64,000 nucleotides of DNA from Solimicrobium sp040544425 (GCA_040544425.1 JBEONO010000002.1:248001-312000); one strand, 5' to 3'; numbered from the stretch's first letter, positions 34,859-44,331 are shown. The notes: generated by a model not told the origin, from the sequence alone. Numbers and translations are program-made.

Positions 34859-35692
34859 ATGTCTCCAGACGAATATTGCCAACAAAAGGCCGCCCAAAGC
34901 GGATCAAGCTTTTACTATAGTTTTCTGTTCCTGCCCAAGCCGCGCCGCATGGCGATTACGGCTTTGTACGCGTTTTGCAGGGAGGTCGATGATGCCGTCG
35001 ATGAAACCAGTGACGCTCAGGTAGCACAAACCAAATTAGCCTGGTGGCGCACCGAGACACAGGCCATGTTGGCCGGTCAACCTACGCACCCGGTGACCCG
35101 CGCGCTCGAACCGCATATGTCGACCTACAATCTGAATCCGCAACATCTGTTCGCGATCATCGATGGCATGGAAATGGATTTGACTCAAACCCGCTACCTC
35201 GACTACATCGGACTGCAAAAATATTGCTGGCATGTCGCCAGTGTGGTCGGCATTTTATCGGCCAGCATCTTTGGCGTTACCGATCCGAAGACTTTGCAAT
35301 TTGCGGAAAAACTCGGTCTGGCATTTCAACTGACCAATATCATTCGCGACGTTGGCGATGACGCGCGCAAAGGCCGGATCTACCTGCCGATCAACGAAAT
35401 GCAGCAATATGGTGTGACGGCTGCCGACATTCTCAATGCCAAACACAGCGATAAATTTGTCGCCTTGATGCAGTTTCAGTACGATCGCGCGCAGACCTGT
35501 TATGAAGAAGCTTTTGCGCTCCTGCCCAAAGCCGACCGCCGCGCCCAGCGCACCGGCTTGATCATGGCGGCGATTTATCGCACCCTGCTGGTGGAAATCA
35601 AGGCTGACGGCTTTAAAGTGTTGAATCAACGCACCTCGCTCACGCCACTGCGCAAATTCTGGCTTGCCTGGATCACTTACGTGCGAGGTTGA
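34859..35692 (+). CDS. hpnD: Presqualene diphosphate synthase HpnD
   Basis: 277 residues from the ATG at 34859; the frame extends upstream without homology. It belongs to the trans-isoprenyl (squalene/phytoene synthase) family. Both Asp-rich motifs are present: ALYAFCREVDDAVDE and LTNIIRDVGDDARKGRIYLP. The N-terminal SPDEYCQQKAAQSGSSFYYSF is typical of HpnD, which condenses two farnesyl diphosphates to presqualene diphosphate for hopanoid or squalene synthesis. hpnE follows immediately. hpnC, usually next to it, is not in the window. Confidence 0.9.
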   Translation: MSPDEYCQQKAAQSGSSFYYSFLFLPKPRRMAITALYAFCREVDDAVDETSDAQVAQTKLAWWRTETQAMLAGQPTHPVTRALEPHMSTYNLNPQHLFAIIDGMEMDLTQTRYLDYIGLQKYCWHVASVVGILSASIFGVTDPKTLQFAEKLGLAFQLTNIIRDVGDDARKGRIYLPINEMQQYGVTAADILNAKHSDKFVALMQFQYDRAQTCYEEAFALLPKADRRAQRTGLIMAAIYRTLLVEIKADGFKVLNQRTSLTPLRKFWLAWITYVRG

Positions 35693-35694
35693 CG

Positions 35695-37005
35695 ATGAAA
35701 CTAGCCGTGGTCGGAGCAGGATGGGCGGGCTGCAGTGCGGCAGTTGAGCTGGCCAAAAACGGACACGAAGTTCACGTATTTGAAGCATCACGCACCTTGG
35801 GCGGACGCGCCCGGCAGGTGATCATTAACGATCTGGTGCTGGACAATGGCCAGCATATTTTGCTGGGCGCCTATCGTGCCACACTGGCGTTGCTGAAAAC
35901 GCTGGGCCAGCAACACAGATTACTGCGCCTGCCACTGCAGATGTGTTATCCGCCGAATTCAAACGGGATGTCACTGATCGCCCCTAAATTACCTGCGCCC
36001 TGGCACATGCTGGTCGGTCTGATCAGAGCGACCGGATTAAGCGGCGCCGATAAAATGTCCCTGGCACGATTTTCCACTGCAGCGCGCTGGATGGACTGGC
36101 AATTGAATAACGACTGCACTGTCGCCGAATTACTGGAACGCTTCGACCAAACCGCCAATCTCACGCGTCTGATGTGGCAGCCCTTATGTATTGCAGCACT
36201 CAACACCCCGATTGAGCGCGCTTCCGCACAAATTTTCTTGAACGTACTCAAAGACAGTCTGGCCTCAAACCGGTCTGCTTCGGACATGTTGATCCCACAG
36301 TGCGACCTTGGAACGCTGGTACCTGGTGCCGCGGCCGGGTTTATAGAAGCGCATGGAGGAAGCGTACATCCTGGCTGCGCGGTGCGTGCGCTCGGGCAGC
36401 AGCAAGAAAAATGGCTGCTGCGCTTTGCGCAGTCTGAACAAGTATTTGACGGCGTGGTCATCGCAACACCTGCGCAGGCTGCGCGCAATTTATTGGCCCC
36501 GCTTGATTTGGCTGAACATATTCCCGAGTACGACTACGAACCGATCACCACCTGTTATTTAAAGTACCCGGGCGATGTCCGACTGGAACGCCCACTGCTG
36601 GCGTTAGTAGAAAGGCCTGATCAATCTGCCTGGGGGCAATTTGTATTTGATCGTGGTCAGCTGGATGGGCACGCCGGATTGCTCGCCGTAGTGGTCAGCG
36701 CCTCGCAAGCGGCGATCGAACAGGGTCACACGGAACTGGCTATGAATTGCGCCAGACAACTGGCGGCGGATTTGAACCGGCCAGAACTCGGCACACCGCA
36801 ATGGAATCAGGTCATCACAGAAAAACGCGCCACGTTTGCCTGTGTGCCGAATGTTCGGCGGCCATCCAATCAATTGCCTTTGCCAAATATGGTACTGGCG
36901 GGAGACTACACCGCAAGCCGCTATCCGGCGACTCTGGAAGCGGCAGTACAAAGTGGCGGGATTGCCGCCGCTTTATTACACAAGTCCTTGATCAGATCCA
37001 CTTAA
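35695..37005 (+). CDS. hpnE: Hydroxysqualene dehydroxylase HpnE
   Basis: 436 residues from the ATG at 35695, with GAGG ahead; a TTG two codons earlier also opens the frame. It is an FAD-dependent amine-oxidase/desaturase-like enzyme. The Rossmann motif is AVVGAGWAGCSAAVELAKNG, followed by the ADP-binding Glu and GGRARQV. The C-terminal FAD motif is LPNMVLAGDYTASRYPATLEAA. HpnE reduces hydroxysqualene to squalene. It is coupled to hpnD with two bases between stop and start. Confidence 0.9.
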   Translation: MKLAVVGAGWAGCSAAVELAKNGHEVHVFEASRTLGGRARQVIINDLVLDNGQHILLGAYRATLALLKTLGQQHRLLRLPLQMCYPPNSNGMSLIAPKLPAPWHMLVGLIRATGLSGADKMSLARFSTAARWMDWQLNNDCTVAELLERFDQTANLTRLMWQPLCIAALNTPIERASAQIFLNVLKDSLASNRSASDMLIPQCDLGTLVPGAAAGFIEAHGGSVHPGCAVRALGQQQEKWLLRFAQSEQVFDGVVIATPAQAARNLLAPLDLAEHIPEYDYEPITTCYLKYPGDVRLERPLLALVERPDQSAWGQFVFDRGQLDGHAGLLAVVVSASQAAIEQGHTELAMNCARQLAADLNRPELGTPQWNQVITEKRATFACVPNVRRPSNQLPLPNMVLAGDYTASRYPATLEAAVQSGGIAAALLHKSLIRST

Positions 37006-37139
37006 ACTGATTGGCACAATCTTGATAATGGTGAATCCCGGGGAAGCTCTCCCTAGGGGTTATCGTCAATTTTCATCTGCTACTCACCCGATATAGTTCC
37101 GGCTTCGCCAATTTTTATTGAACTCATCGGGATTTCACT

Positions 37140-38228
37140 ATGCACGCACTCAAATCGTTTATTACGTCGCAATTCACCGCCCCCAAAACACCTCAACTGA
37201 CGCAGCAGCAGGAAAAGCCCAAATACCCGCTTGCGCTCACGCCATTTGTGATATCAGGCGGATCATGTTTTTCTTCCTCCAACTATTTTAATGAAGAAAC
37301 AACAGAACAAACAACCAGAGATGTACTTCTCGCCCTGCAAGACCCCAGTGCCCCGGATACGACCACAAGGCTGCTCGACAATATGTTTGCCGCCAGTCAG
37401 ATACGTGAGCTAAACGAATTTATTCGACTTCGTGACATTGAGGTGCGCGCCATTGGCGATAAAGTGATTGAAAACCTGAAAGCCAAAGGTATTACGCTGA
37501 CCTTAGCCGGTGATGGAAAGATCAAAACAATCACCATGACTGCAGGTTCGATGATCACTGCTGTCCCGGTTGACCACCTGCGCGCGGCAATCAATCAGGC
37601 AACGCCATTGCCTTCAGACGTTTCAAGAATTATCGCTGACTACAGTGACGACCGGCAGCTGAGAATCACGGCGCAAAATATTCGTGATTATGGTGGCATC
37701 CTTGGTGCCCAAAAAACCAAAGAACAGTGGGAAGCGATATTTGTTGCAACAAGTAATCAAGAGAAAGTGCATGCACTTAGCACTTATTTTTCAAATCGCC
37801 TTGAAGCCGGTCACCTGGAATTACAAAATTTGAATCTAACGGTACTCAATTTAGCTGGAATACAGATTAGCCAGGTTGACTTTATTAACGTTGATTTTTC
37901 AAAAGTGGATTTCACTGGCGCGCGATTTATTGACGTAAACTTTATCAACTCTCCGATCCGCTCAACAACAAATCTGACAGGAGCAAAAATTTCCAGGGTC
38001 ACTTTTATCGATAGTCCAATAGAATCCGGGACTGTTGCGGCCAGAATAATCGTCAGGAATTCAACTTTCAAGAACAGTCCGATCCGGCAGAGTGTAGATT
38101 TAGACGGAGCAATTTTTGAAAATGTAACGCTCAAAAACAGTAAAATCGAAGCACCCTGCCCGACGCCAACCAAACCAAAGTTTACCGGCATGAAGGGTGA
38201 CACCGCCTCCCTGCCCTTACCCAAGTAA
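37140..38228 (+). CDS. Pentapeptide-repeat-like protein with three 21-residue repeats
   Basis: 362 residues; GGGA lies eight bases before the ATG. The first ~150 residues are polar and unrecognised, with a Ser/Gly/Cys patch (residues 38-48) and several helices. Residues 155-171 (TPLPSDVSRIIADYSDD) vaguely resemble an F-box start. From about 228 there is a right-handed beta-helix pattern of pentapeptides (LNLTVLNLAG, VDFSKVDFTGARF). Residues 268-330 are three units of exactly 21 residues beginning F-(I/K)-(N/D)-SPI, with a fourth partial unit. There is no signal peptide. The role is unknown; DNA-mimic, scaffold or exported effector are all possible. Confidence 0.75.
   Translation: MHALKSFITSQFTAPKTPQLTQQQEKPKYPLALTPFVISGGSCFSSSNYFNEETTEQTTRDVLLALQDPSAPDTTTRLLDNMFAASQIRELNEFIRLRDIEVRAIGDKVIENLKAKGITLTLAGDGKIKTITMTAGSMITAVPVDHLRAAINQATPLPSDVSRIIADYSDDRQLRITAQNIRDYGGILGAQKTKEQWEAIFVATSNQEKVHALSTYFSNRLEAGHLELQNLNLTVLNLAGIQISQVDFINVDFSKVDFTGARFIDVNFINSPIRSTTNLTGAKISRVTFIDSPIESGTVAARIIVRNSTFKNSPIRQSVDLDGAIFENVTLKNSKIEAPCPTPTKPKFTGMKGDTASLPLPK
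37941..38129 (+). repeat. Three 63-bp coding repeats (21-residue units)
   Basis: Three consecutive 63-bp units encode FINSPIR..., FIDSPIE... and FKNSPIR..., each 21 residues long, followed by a short partial copy (LKNSKIE). The DNA has diverged more than the protein spacing, so the repeat is kept at the structural level. Confidence 0.7.
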
Positions 38229-38310
38229 GTTACTGCAGTCACCCAATGATCTATCGATCAACTATCAGATGGCGGCATTCGTATTTGCGGCAAACGCCAA
38301 CGTTACCCGC

Positions 38311-40989
38311 CTAAAGCATCCGCACGCACAAACGAAAGTCCGGATCTTCTTCGTAAGGCTTAACCTGAAAATCCAGGCTCTTCATCAACTTCAGCATCGC
38401 GGTATTTTTAGTCAGCACCAGGCCTTCAATTGAACCCAGTCCCTTGCTGCGCGCGACATCGATAATTGCCAGCATCAAGCGCGTGCCCAGGCCCTGACCG
38501 CTGAATTCATCGGCAACCAGCAGTGAGAACTCGCAGGTACTTTTATCCGGATTGGTCACATAGCGCGACACGCCGATGATTCTCTCGGTTTCGGTAAATC
38601 CGCCAAGAGGATCAGGCGTGCGCTCAGGGAAGACGGCGACCATTGCCATCTCGCGGTCATAGTCGATCAACGTGAAGCGCGCCAGCATGCGTTCCGGTAA
38701 TTCACGCATCCAGGATACAAAACGGAAATAACGACTTTCCTGCGACAGACCGCGCACCAGTGTCTGCAACATCTGCGCGTCATGCGGATGCAGGGGGCGA
38801 ATTTTGTACAGACTGCCATTGCGCATCGGCCATTCTGATTCGCGGTCTGATGGATAAGGCAGGATCGCCAGATGCTGATAATTGAGCGAGCCGACCGGAG
38901 CCGGTTCAACCACAATCCGCGCGTCCACCACCAGCGCACCGGTGGCGTCGATAATCACCGGATTAATATCCATCTCGTGCAGCTGCGGCAAGGCGCAGAC
39001 CATCTCCGATACCCGCAACAGGATCCGCTCGAGCGCTTCGCGATCAGCAGGCGGAGCACCGCGCCAGGCTCCCAGTGTTTCAGACGAGCGCACCCGATCA
39101 ACCAGTTGATGCGCGAGGAACTGGTTTAATGGTGGCAGTTCAATCGCCCGGTCGGCAATCAGTTCGATCATCGTGCCGCCCGCGCCGAACACAATCGCCG
39201 GGCCAAACTGTTGATCGGTTTTGACGCCGATATACAGCTCACGTCCATCAGGCTTGCCGGACATGTTCTGCACCGTCACGCCATTGATTTTGGCATCAGG
39301 CCGCAAGCGGCCCACCTTGGCGGTCAGATCGAGCCAGGCATCGCGCACACCTGCGGCATTCTGAATATTCAGCGCCACACCACCCACCTCAGATTTATGG
39401 ACGATGTCAGCAGAATCGACTTTCAGCGCGACCGGATAGCCGAGCTGGTTCGCCACTAAAATCGCTTCGCTGGCAGATCGCGTCAAAATTGTGCGGGTAA
39501 CCGGAATATGAAATGACGAGAGCAGCGCCTTCGATTCCATTTCAGTCAGAACATTGCGCCGCTCAGCCAGAATCGTTTCAATCAAAATTCTTGCGCCCTC
39601 AATATCTGGCTTGGCCAACTCTGACAGCGAGGACGGTACCTGCCGCAGCAACTGCTGATTCTGATGAAAGGTCGCGATATTGTTAAATGCGTCAACTGCG
39701 GCTTCAGGTGTGCGAAAGGTCGGGATCGCGGCATTCTTTAAAATTCTTCGTCCGCCTTCAACCAACTCGTCCCCCATCCAGCAGGTAATCAGGGGCTTGC
39801 CAATATTCGGTTGAAAGTCGGCCACCACCTGCGAGATCGCAGCAATATCCAGTCCGGGTCGGGGCGACAACAGCACCAGAATTCCGTCGATGTCGCGACT
39901 CTGCAGACTGGCCGCAATCGCCTCACGATACTGTGTTGCGCTGGCACTTTCATCCAGGTCGATCATGTCTTCGATGCTGGCCTGGGCAGACAGCTTTGGT
40001 CGCAGGCTGGCAGCGTCGGCCTGCGACAGTTTGCCGACCTCGAGCTGCAATTCCGCCACCCAGTCCGCTGCCATGACCGCCGGTCCGCCACCGTTGGAAA
40101 TAATCGCCAGGCGTTTGCCTACCGGAAGATAGCGCGAGGACAGACATTTCACCGCTGAGAAAAGTTGTACAAAGGTGCGCACCCGCACCGCACCTGCGCG
40201 TTTCAATGCGGCGTCGATAACATCATCACTGCCGATCATAGCGCCGGTATGAGTCTGCGCCGCCTTTGAGCCGACCAGACTGTGCCCGGCCTTCAGCACG
40301 ATCACCGGCTTGGCGCCCGCTGCGGCACGCAAGGCGCTCATGAAGCGGCGCGCATCGCGGATACCCTCAAGATAAACCGCGATACTGTGGGTCGCGCTGT
40401 CTTCGGCTAAAAAATCCAGCACCTGGGCCACACCAACTGCGGTATGCGCGCCGAGCGAGACGACCGCAGAAAATCCTACACCATTGGTGCTGGCCCAATC
40501 GAGCACCGAGCTGGTCACCGCGGCCGACTGCGAGACCAGGGCAGTTGCACCGGGTTGCGCCAGGCTGCCCAGCACGCTGGCATTGAGATGTTGTAACGGC
40601 CGCTGAAATCCCATGCAGTTTGGTCCCAGCAAATACATGCCATAGCTGCGCGCAATCACTTCCAGTTCACTTGCCAATGCCGCATCCACATTCCCTGAAA
40701 TAATCAGCGCGGAATGACAGTGAATGCTGCCGGCCACTTTCAGTGCTGCGACCAGTTGGTCATCAGGCAGACAGATAATTGCCAGGTCAACCCGTGAGCG
40801 CGCCAGATCGCCCAGCGTACCGCTGGTTTTGACGTCCAGATAGGTCAGCGGGCCAGTGAATCCGCCGCTCTTGAAATTTTCCACGACCAATTGCGCCTGA
40901 CTGGTGGCCGGTTCAGACTCGGCAGTACAACCGGCAAATACGACGATTGATTTGGGTGAGAAGAGCGGGCTTAGATAATGCTTGTCCAT
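38311..40989 (-). CDS. Pat-type protein acetyltransferase (ADP-forming acyl-CoA synthetase-like fused to GNAT)
   Basis: 892 residues. The N-terminal part resembles ADP-forming acetyl-CoA synthetases: CoA-binding domain (LFSPKSIVVFAGC..., NCMGFQRP), succinyl-CoA-synthetase-like domain and an ATP-grasp region (VAVKVDSADIVHKSEVGGVALNI-type sequence here as YPVALKVDSADIVHKSEVGG). The last ~170 residues are a GNAT (SRYVTNPDKSTCEFSLLVAD, FSGQGLGTRLMLAIID). This order and length match Pat/YfiQ, which acetylates lysines of metabolic enzymes such as acetyl-CoA synthetase. The gene directly upstream encodes a deacetylase-family protein. Confidence 0.9.
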   Translation of the reverse strand: MDKHYLSPLFSPKSIVVFAGCTAESEPATSQAQLVVENFKSGGFTGPLTYLDVKTSGTLGDLARSRVDLAIICLPDDQLVAALKVAGSIHCHSALIISGNVDAALASELEVIARSYGMYLLGPNCMGFQRPLQHLNASVLGSLAQPGATALVSQSAAVTSSVLDWASTNGVGFSAVVSLGAHTAVGVAQVLDFLAEDSATHSIAVYLEGIRDARRFMSALRAAAGAKPVIVLKAGHSLVGSKAAQTHTGAMIGSDDVIDAALKRAGAVRVRTFVQLFSAVKCLSSRYLPVGKRLAIISNGGGPAVMAADWVAELQLEVGKLSQADAASLRPKLSAQASIEDMIDLDESASATQYREAIAASLQSRDIDGILVLLSPRPGLDIAAISQVVADFQPNIGKPLITCWMGDELVEGGRRILKNAAIPTFRTPEAAVDAFNNIATFHQNQQLLRQVPSSLSELAKPDIEGARILIETILAERRNVLTEMESKALLSSFHIPVTRTILTRSASEAILVANQLGYPVALKVDSADIVHKSEVGGVALNIQNAAGVRDAWLDLTAKVGRLRPDAKINGVTVQNMSGKPDGRELYIGVKTDQQFGPAIVFGAGGTMIELIADRAIELPPLNQFLAHQLVDRVRSSETLGAWRGAPPADREALERILLRVSEMVCALPQLHEMDINPVIIDATGALVVDARIVVEPAPVGSLNYQHLAILPYPSDRESEWPMRNGSLYKIRPLHPHDAQMLQTLVRGLSQESRYFRFVSWMRELPERMLARFTLIDYDREMAMVAVFPERTPDPLGGFTETERIIGVSRYVTNPDKSTCEFSLLVADEFSGQGLGTRLMLAIIDVARSKGLGSIEGLVLTKNTAMLKLMKSLDFQVKPYEEDPDFRLCVRML

Positions 40990-41020
40990 ACTTGGATTCC
41001 AGTTCTTGGTGAGTCAGGAT

Positions 41021-41947
41021 TTAATTTGCGCCAATCAGTACTTTGACGTGGGCAGCCACGCTGCGTCCGAGTGGCGACATCACGTAACCACCTTCCAAGC
41101 AAGAAACGATCCGTCCCTGCGCATAACGCTCTGCGATACCGACAACCTGTTGTGTGACCCATTCATAGTCGGACTCGACCAGACCGAGGTTGCCCATATC
41201 GTCTTCCCGGTGGCCGTCAAATCCGGCTGAGATAAAAATCATTTCGGGCTGAAATTCTTGCAAAGCAGGCATCCAGCTGTTTTCTACCGCGGCCCTGAAT
41301 CCCTTGCCACCAACCCGCGCCGGCAAACCAATATTCACCATATTCGGACCCATGGCTTGAGTGCCGGAAAACGGGTAAATGTTTGTTTCGAAGGTTGAGC
41401 ACATCAACACGCGCGGCTCGTCATACAGCGATTCTTCACTGCCGTCGCCGTGATGGACATCGAAATCAATCAGGGCAATGCGTTTGAGTCCATAAAGTTC
41501 CAGCGCATGGCGTATGCCGACCACGACATTATTGAACAGACAGAATCCACTTGCCTCAGCGCGCTTGGCATGGTGACCGGGTGGTCGGACATTGCAAAAC
41601 GCCACCGACGCCTTGCCGGTTAACACCAGATCGGTTGCGAGCACTGCCGCACCCGCCGCGCGCAAGGCTGCCTGATAGCTGTGCGGATTCATCAGGGTAT
41701 CAGCGTCGAGGTGCGTGTAGCCCTCCTTGGGAACCAGCGCGGCCAGGCGATGGATGTAGTCCAGATCATGCACGCGGCAAAGCTGTTGCTCGGTGGCCAG
41801 CGGTGCGTCATAGCATTGCATAAAGTTGAGCAGCCCGGTCACCAGCAACTGGTCGCGCACTGCACCAAGACGTGCCGGGCATTCAGGATGATGGGCACCC
41901 ATTTCATGCAACAGACAGTCATCGTGGGAAATATAAGCCGCCAGCAT
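41021..41947 (-). CDS. Histone deacetylase family (AcuC/acetoin-utilisation-like) amidohydrolase
   Basis: 308 residues of the class I/II zinc-dependent deacetylase fold. Catalytic and zinc motifs are visible: RPPGHHAKRAEASGFCLFNN (tandem His), IDFDVHHGDGSEESLYD (Asp/His ligands) and SAGFDGHREDDMGN (Asp ligand). The C-terminus has SCLEGGYVMSPLGRSV. Family members deacetylate lysines or small acetylated amines. It lies 31 bp upstream of the Pat-type gene on the same strand, so the two opposing activities are probably co-expressed. Confidence 0.92.
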   Translation of the reverse strand: MLAAYISHDDCLLHEMGAHHPECPARLGAVRDQLLVTGLLNFMQCYDAPLATEQQLCRVHDLDYIHRLAALVPKEGYTHLDADTLMNPHSYQAALRAAGAAVLATDLVLTGKASVAFCNVRPPGHHAKRAEASGFCLFNNVVVGIRHALELYGLKRIALIDFDVHHGDGSEESLYDEPRVLMCSTFETNIYPFSGTQAMGPNMVNIGLPARVGGKGFRAAVENSWMPALQEFQPEMIFISAGFDGHREDDMGNLGLVESDYEWVTQQVVGIAERYAQGRIVSCLEGGYVMSPLGRSVAAHVKVLIGAN

Positions 41948-42097
41948 GGGAATCCTTTAACAAAATGGTTGAGTCTTGGCACTTGAATATACCTTAGAAC
42001 ATGGGTTTGATTTAATCAATCAGCCCGATCATTGAACAAAATCAAACAGCGTCATGGTGGGGCTGACGAAAATCAATCCAATTGTTTGAGCACACTT

Positions 42098-42130
42098 ATT
42101 ATCAAACTCATTATCAAACTCATTATCAAA
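42098..42130. repeat. Short direct repeat, 12-bp unit
   Basis: ATTATCAAACTC occurs twice in tandem (42098-42121) and is followed by a 9-bp partial third copy. It lies in the 233-bp gap between the MscS-type gene stop and the deacetylase start. It is too short and compact for CRISPR. No other element was recognised in the gap. Confidence 0.7.
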
Positions 42131-42180
42131 CATTCACGCGATTGAGCGGGCACCCAAAACACTCGCTTTTTTTGCCCCAG

Positions 42181-43794
42181 TTAATCGGCCTCTCGCGCTG
42201 GCGCTTTGAACCATTCCGACTTCGGAACCAGCTTTTCATTTTCAGGATCAGCCAGATAATTCGGCGACATGATCTGCACACCGTACTCATTGAATACGTC
42301 CTGAATATTGGCATGCAACAGACTCATCACATCAGCGCGAATTTTTGCATCACTCGCCCTGGCGTGACAGACCAATAAATATTCCGGATAAAAATCCGAT
42401 AGCGCGGTCTGAAATACTTTCGGGGTCGGTTCATGAATTATCTCGGGGGTGCGCAACGCCGCCATGATCAGCATTTCGTGCACCTGACGCCATGGCGTGT
42501 CATAACCAATGGTGACCTTGGTATTGACGATAAATCCTTCGCCATTGACCGATTTGGAATAGTTCTGCGTCACGTTATTCAATACCAAGGCATTCGGCAG
42601 CGTCAATTCCACACCCATGCCGTTTCGTATCCGGGTGGTGAACATGCCCATCTCGACTATCGAGCCCTTGTAGTCCAGCACATGAATGAATTCGCCTTTG
42701 CGATAAATGCCGGTGTAAGTCAGAATCAGACCGGAAACAACCTGTCCTACCAGACCGGAGGCACCCATCGAAATCATCAGGCCCACCAGTACCGAGACAC
42801 CTTTGAACGCCTCGGTATTTGCACCAGGCAGATACGGATACGCCATCACCAGCGCAAATAACCAGATCGCCATATTCATGATGCGCTTGGTCGGTAGCGC
42901 GACTTCCGGATCCAGCCAGCCGAACTTCAGGCTTCCTGACTGAATGCGTTCAAAGAAACGGGTCAGGCCGCGCGTGGCCAGACGTGCCAGGACAAAAATA
43001 ATCACCGCAGTAAACAGATCTGGAATCGCTTTCAATATCGATCCACCCAGGCTAATAAACAGGCCGATAAAATAGCCGTTCAGATTTTCACCCCAAGGTC
43101 GCGTCAGTGGGAACTGTTCCAGCAAAATACTCAGCCATTCATAGCTGAGCAGCAGAATCAACAACCAGGCAAAGCCGGTTACCAGCCGACTCAAGACCCA
43201 CAGAATGCGTTCCCGGCTCACCAGCTGAGTGCTGGCCTCGCCAAGCTGATCGATTTTGGTATTCATGAATGCCAGAATGCGCCGCTCCAACAAGTCGCGT
43301 GTGCGCCCAACCAGCCAGAGCAGCCCAAAGTAAATCAACGTCGCCAGCAAACCATAGGCCGCAGCGTGCAACATATAATCGACGCTACGGCTTTGATGAC
43401 TTTCACCAATTGCGACAGTCAAATTGTCTACCGCTTTCCTGGCAACGTTCTCCACCGTTTCCTGCTGAAACTGATCGACATCTTCCGGCGCGATATAAAA
43501 ACTGCCAGCGCCATCGATTTCGATCAACATGCCGGGCGTCATGGGCAACATCGACGCATGGTGATTTCCGCCAGTCGAGAGCTGTTTTTCTATGCGGCTT
43601 GCGGCGCGTTTCATTCTTTCCTGCGGCTCGATACCGAGCACCGGAGCGCGGAAGGTGACGATCTCGCGGTTTTCTACCGTCAAGGTTACATCGTTGGTTT
43701 TTTCGGCATGAGCGCCGGGCAGATTTGGTGTTTCCGTGGCCGCGGCGATGTTCCAAAACAAACAGGTACACAATACGAGTCTGGACAGGTTCAT
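42181..43794 (-). CDS. MscS family mechanosensitive channel with periplasmic N-terminus
   Basis: 537 residues from the ATG at 43794; the frame extends to a TTG at 43830. A signal-like start (LSRLVLCTCLFWNIAAA) precedes a ~120-residue extracytoplasmic region. Several TM segments follow (about residues 145-165, 205-230, 250-280, 315-335). The MscS pore helix and beta domain are in MGASGLVGQVVSGLILTYTGIYRKGEFIHV and YKGSIVEMGMFTTRIRNGMGVELTLPN. It would release solutes on hypo-osmotic shock from the inner membrane. It is a single gene, divergent from the small ORF at 43924. Confidence 0.88.
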   Translation of the reverse strand: MNLSRLVLCTCLFWNIAAATETPNLPGAHAEKTNDVTLTVENREIVTFRAPVLGIEPQERMKRAASRIEKQLSTGGNHHASMLPMTPGMLIEIDGAGSFYIAPEDVDQFQQETVENVARKAVDNLTVAIGESHQSRSVDYMLHAAAYGLLATLIYFGLLWLVGRTRDLLERRILAFMNTKIDQLGEASTQLVSRERILWVLSRLVTGFAWLLILLLSYEWLSILLEQFPLTRPWGENLNGYFIGLFISLGGSILKAIPDLFTAVIIFVLARLATRGLTRFFERIQSGSLKFGWLDPEVALPTKRIMNMAIWLFALVMAYPYLPGANTEAFKGVSVLVGLMISMGASGLVGQVVSGLILTYTGIYRKGEFIHVLDYKGSIVEMGMFTTRIRNGMGVELTLPNALVLNNVTQNYSKSVNGEGFIVNTKVTIGYDTPWRQVHEMLIMAALRTPEIIHEPTPKVFQTALSDFYPEYLLVCHARASDAKIRADVMSLLHANIQDVFNEYGVQIMSPNYLADPENEKLVPKSEWFKAPAREAD

Positions 43795-43923
43795 GGTGTC
43801 GATGAATTTAGTTGAGAGGTTTTTTATCAAAGATAGCGAGACCAGCGTGAAACTGACGGAATATTACCATTGGTAAATATAAAAAAGCGGTATAGTCTCG
43901 ATTCACTGCTTTCATTGCTTATT

Positions 43924-44331
43924 ATGGACAACCCGCCGAATTTCCCCGCTACTCACCTTCGCCCCTGGAATTTACTGGATGGGGTCGACGATGCCGAAGT
44001 CTGGGTGGCGAACAGCAATCTGGAATTAAATTATTTTCTGGAGCAGGACAGGAACGCCGGCATGCCGGTCGGTCAGGGTATTTGTTTCAACCTGAGCCTG
44101 GGTGGCGATGTGTATCTGCATACAACCAGCGAAGGGATGATTTTACTGGACGTCACCGAAGACGCCGATTGGGTCAGGCCCATTATCGAAGCCTGCACCT
44201 TTGCAAAACCGGCCAAGGGCCAAATCTGGGTATTGCCGGAAAACACGCTGATCCAGTTGATTCTCGGTTTGAACAGCCTGATTGCATCGTCAAGTATCGT
44301 CATGCACCATGATTTTGGGATGCGGTTTTAA
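43924..44331 (+). CDS. Hypothetical protein, 135 aa
   Basis: 135 residues from the ATG at 43924; a TTG start 18 codons earlier is possible and neither has a clear ribosome site. The sequence is acidic and soluble, with mixed alpha/beta patterns (PWNLLDGVDDAEVWVANSN, GGDVYLHTTSEGMILLDVTED, GQIWVLPENTLIQLIL). No signal peptide or TM segment. I recognise no family; codon usage and length suggest a real gene. A small TM-protein gene follows after 110 bp. Confidence 0.55.
   Translation: MDNPPNFPATHLRPWNLLDGVDDAEVWVANSNLELNYFLEQDRNAGMPVGQGICFNLSLGGDVYLHTTSEGMILLDVTEDADWVRPIIEACTFAKPAKGQIWVLPENTLIQLILGLNSLIASSSIVMHHDFGMRF

Noticed and set aside
42098..42130. Short direct repeats as a CRISPR or iteron origin
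   Set aside because: Only two and three-quarter copies of a 12-bp unit; no spacers, cas genes or replication initiator.
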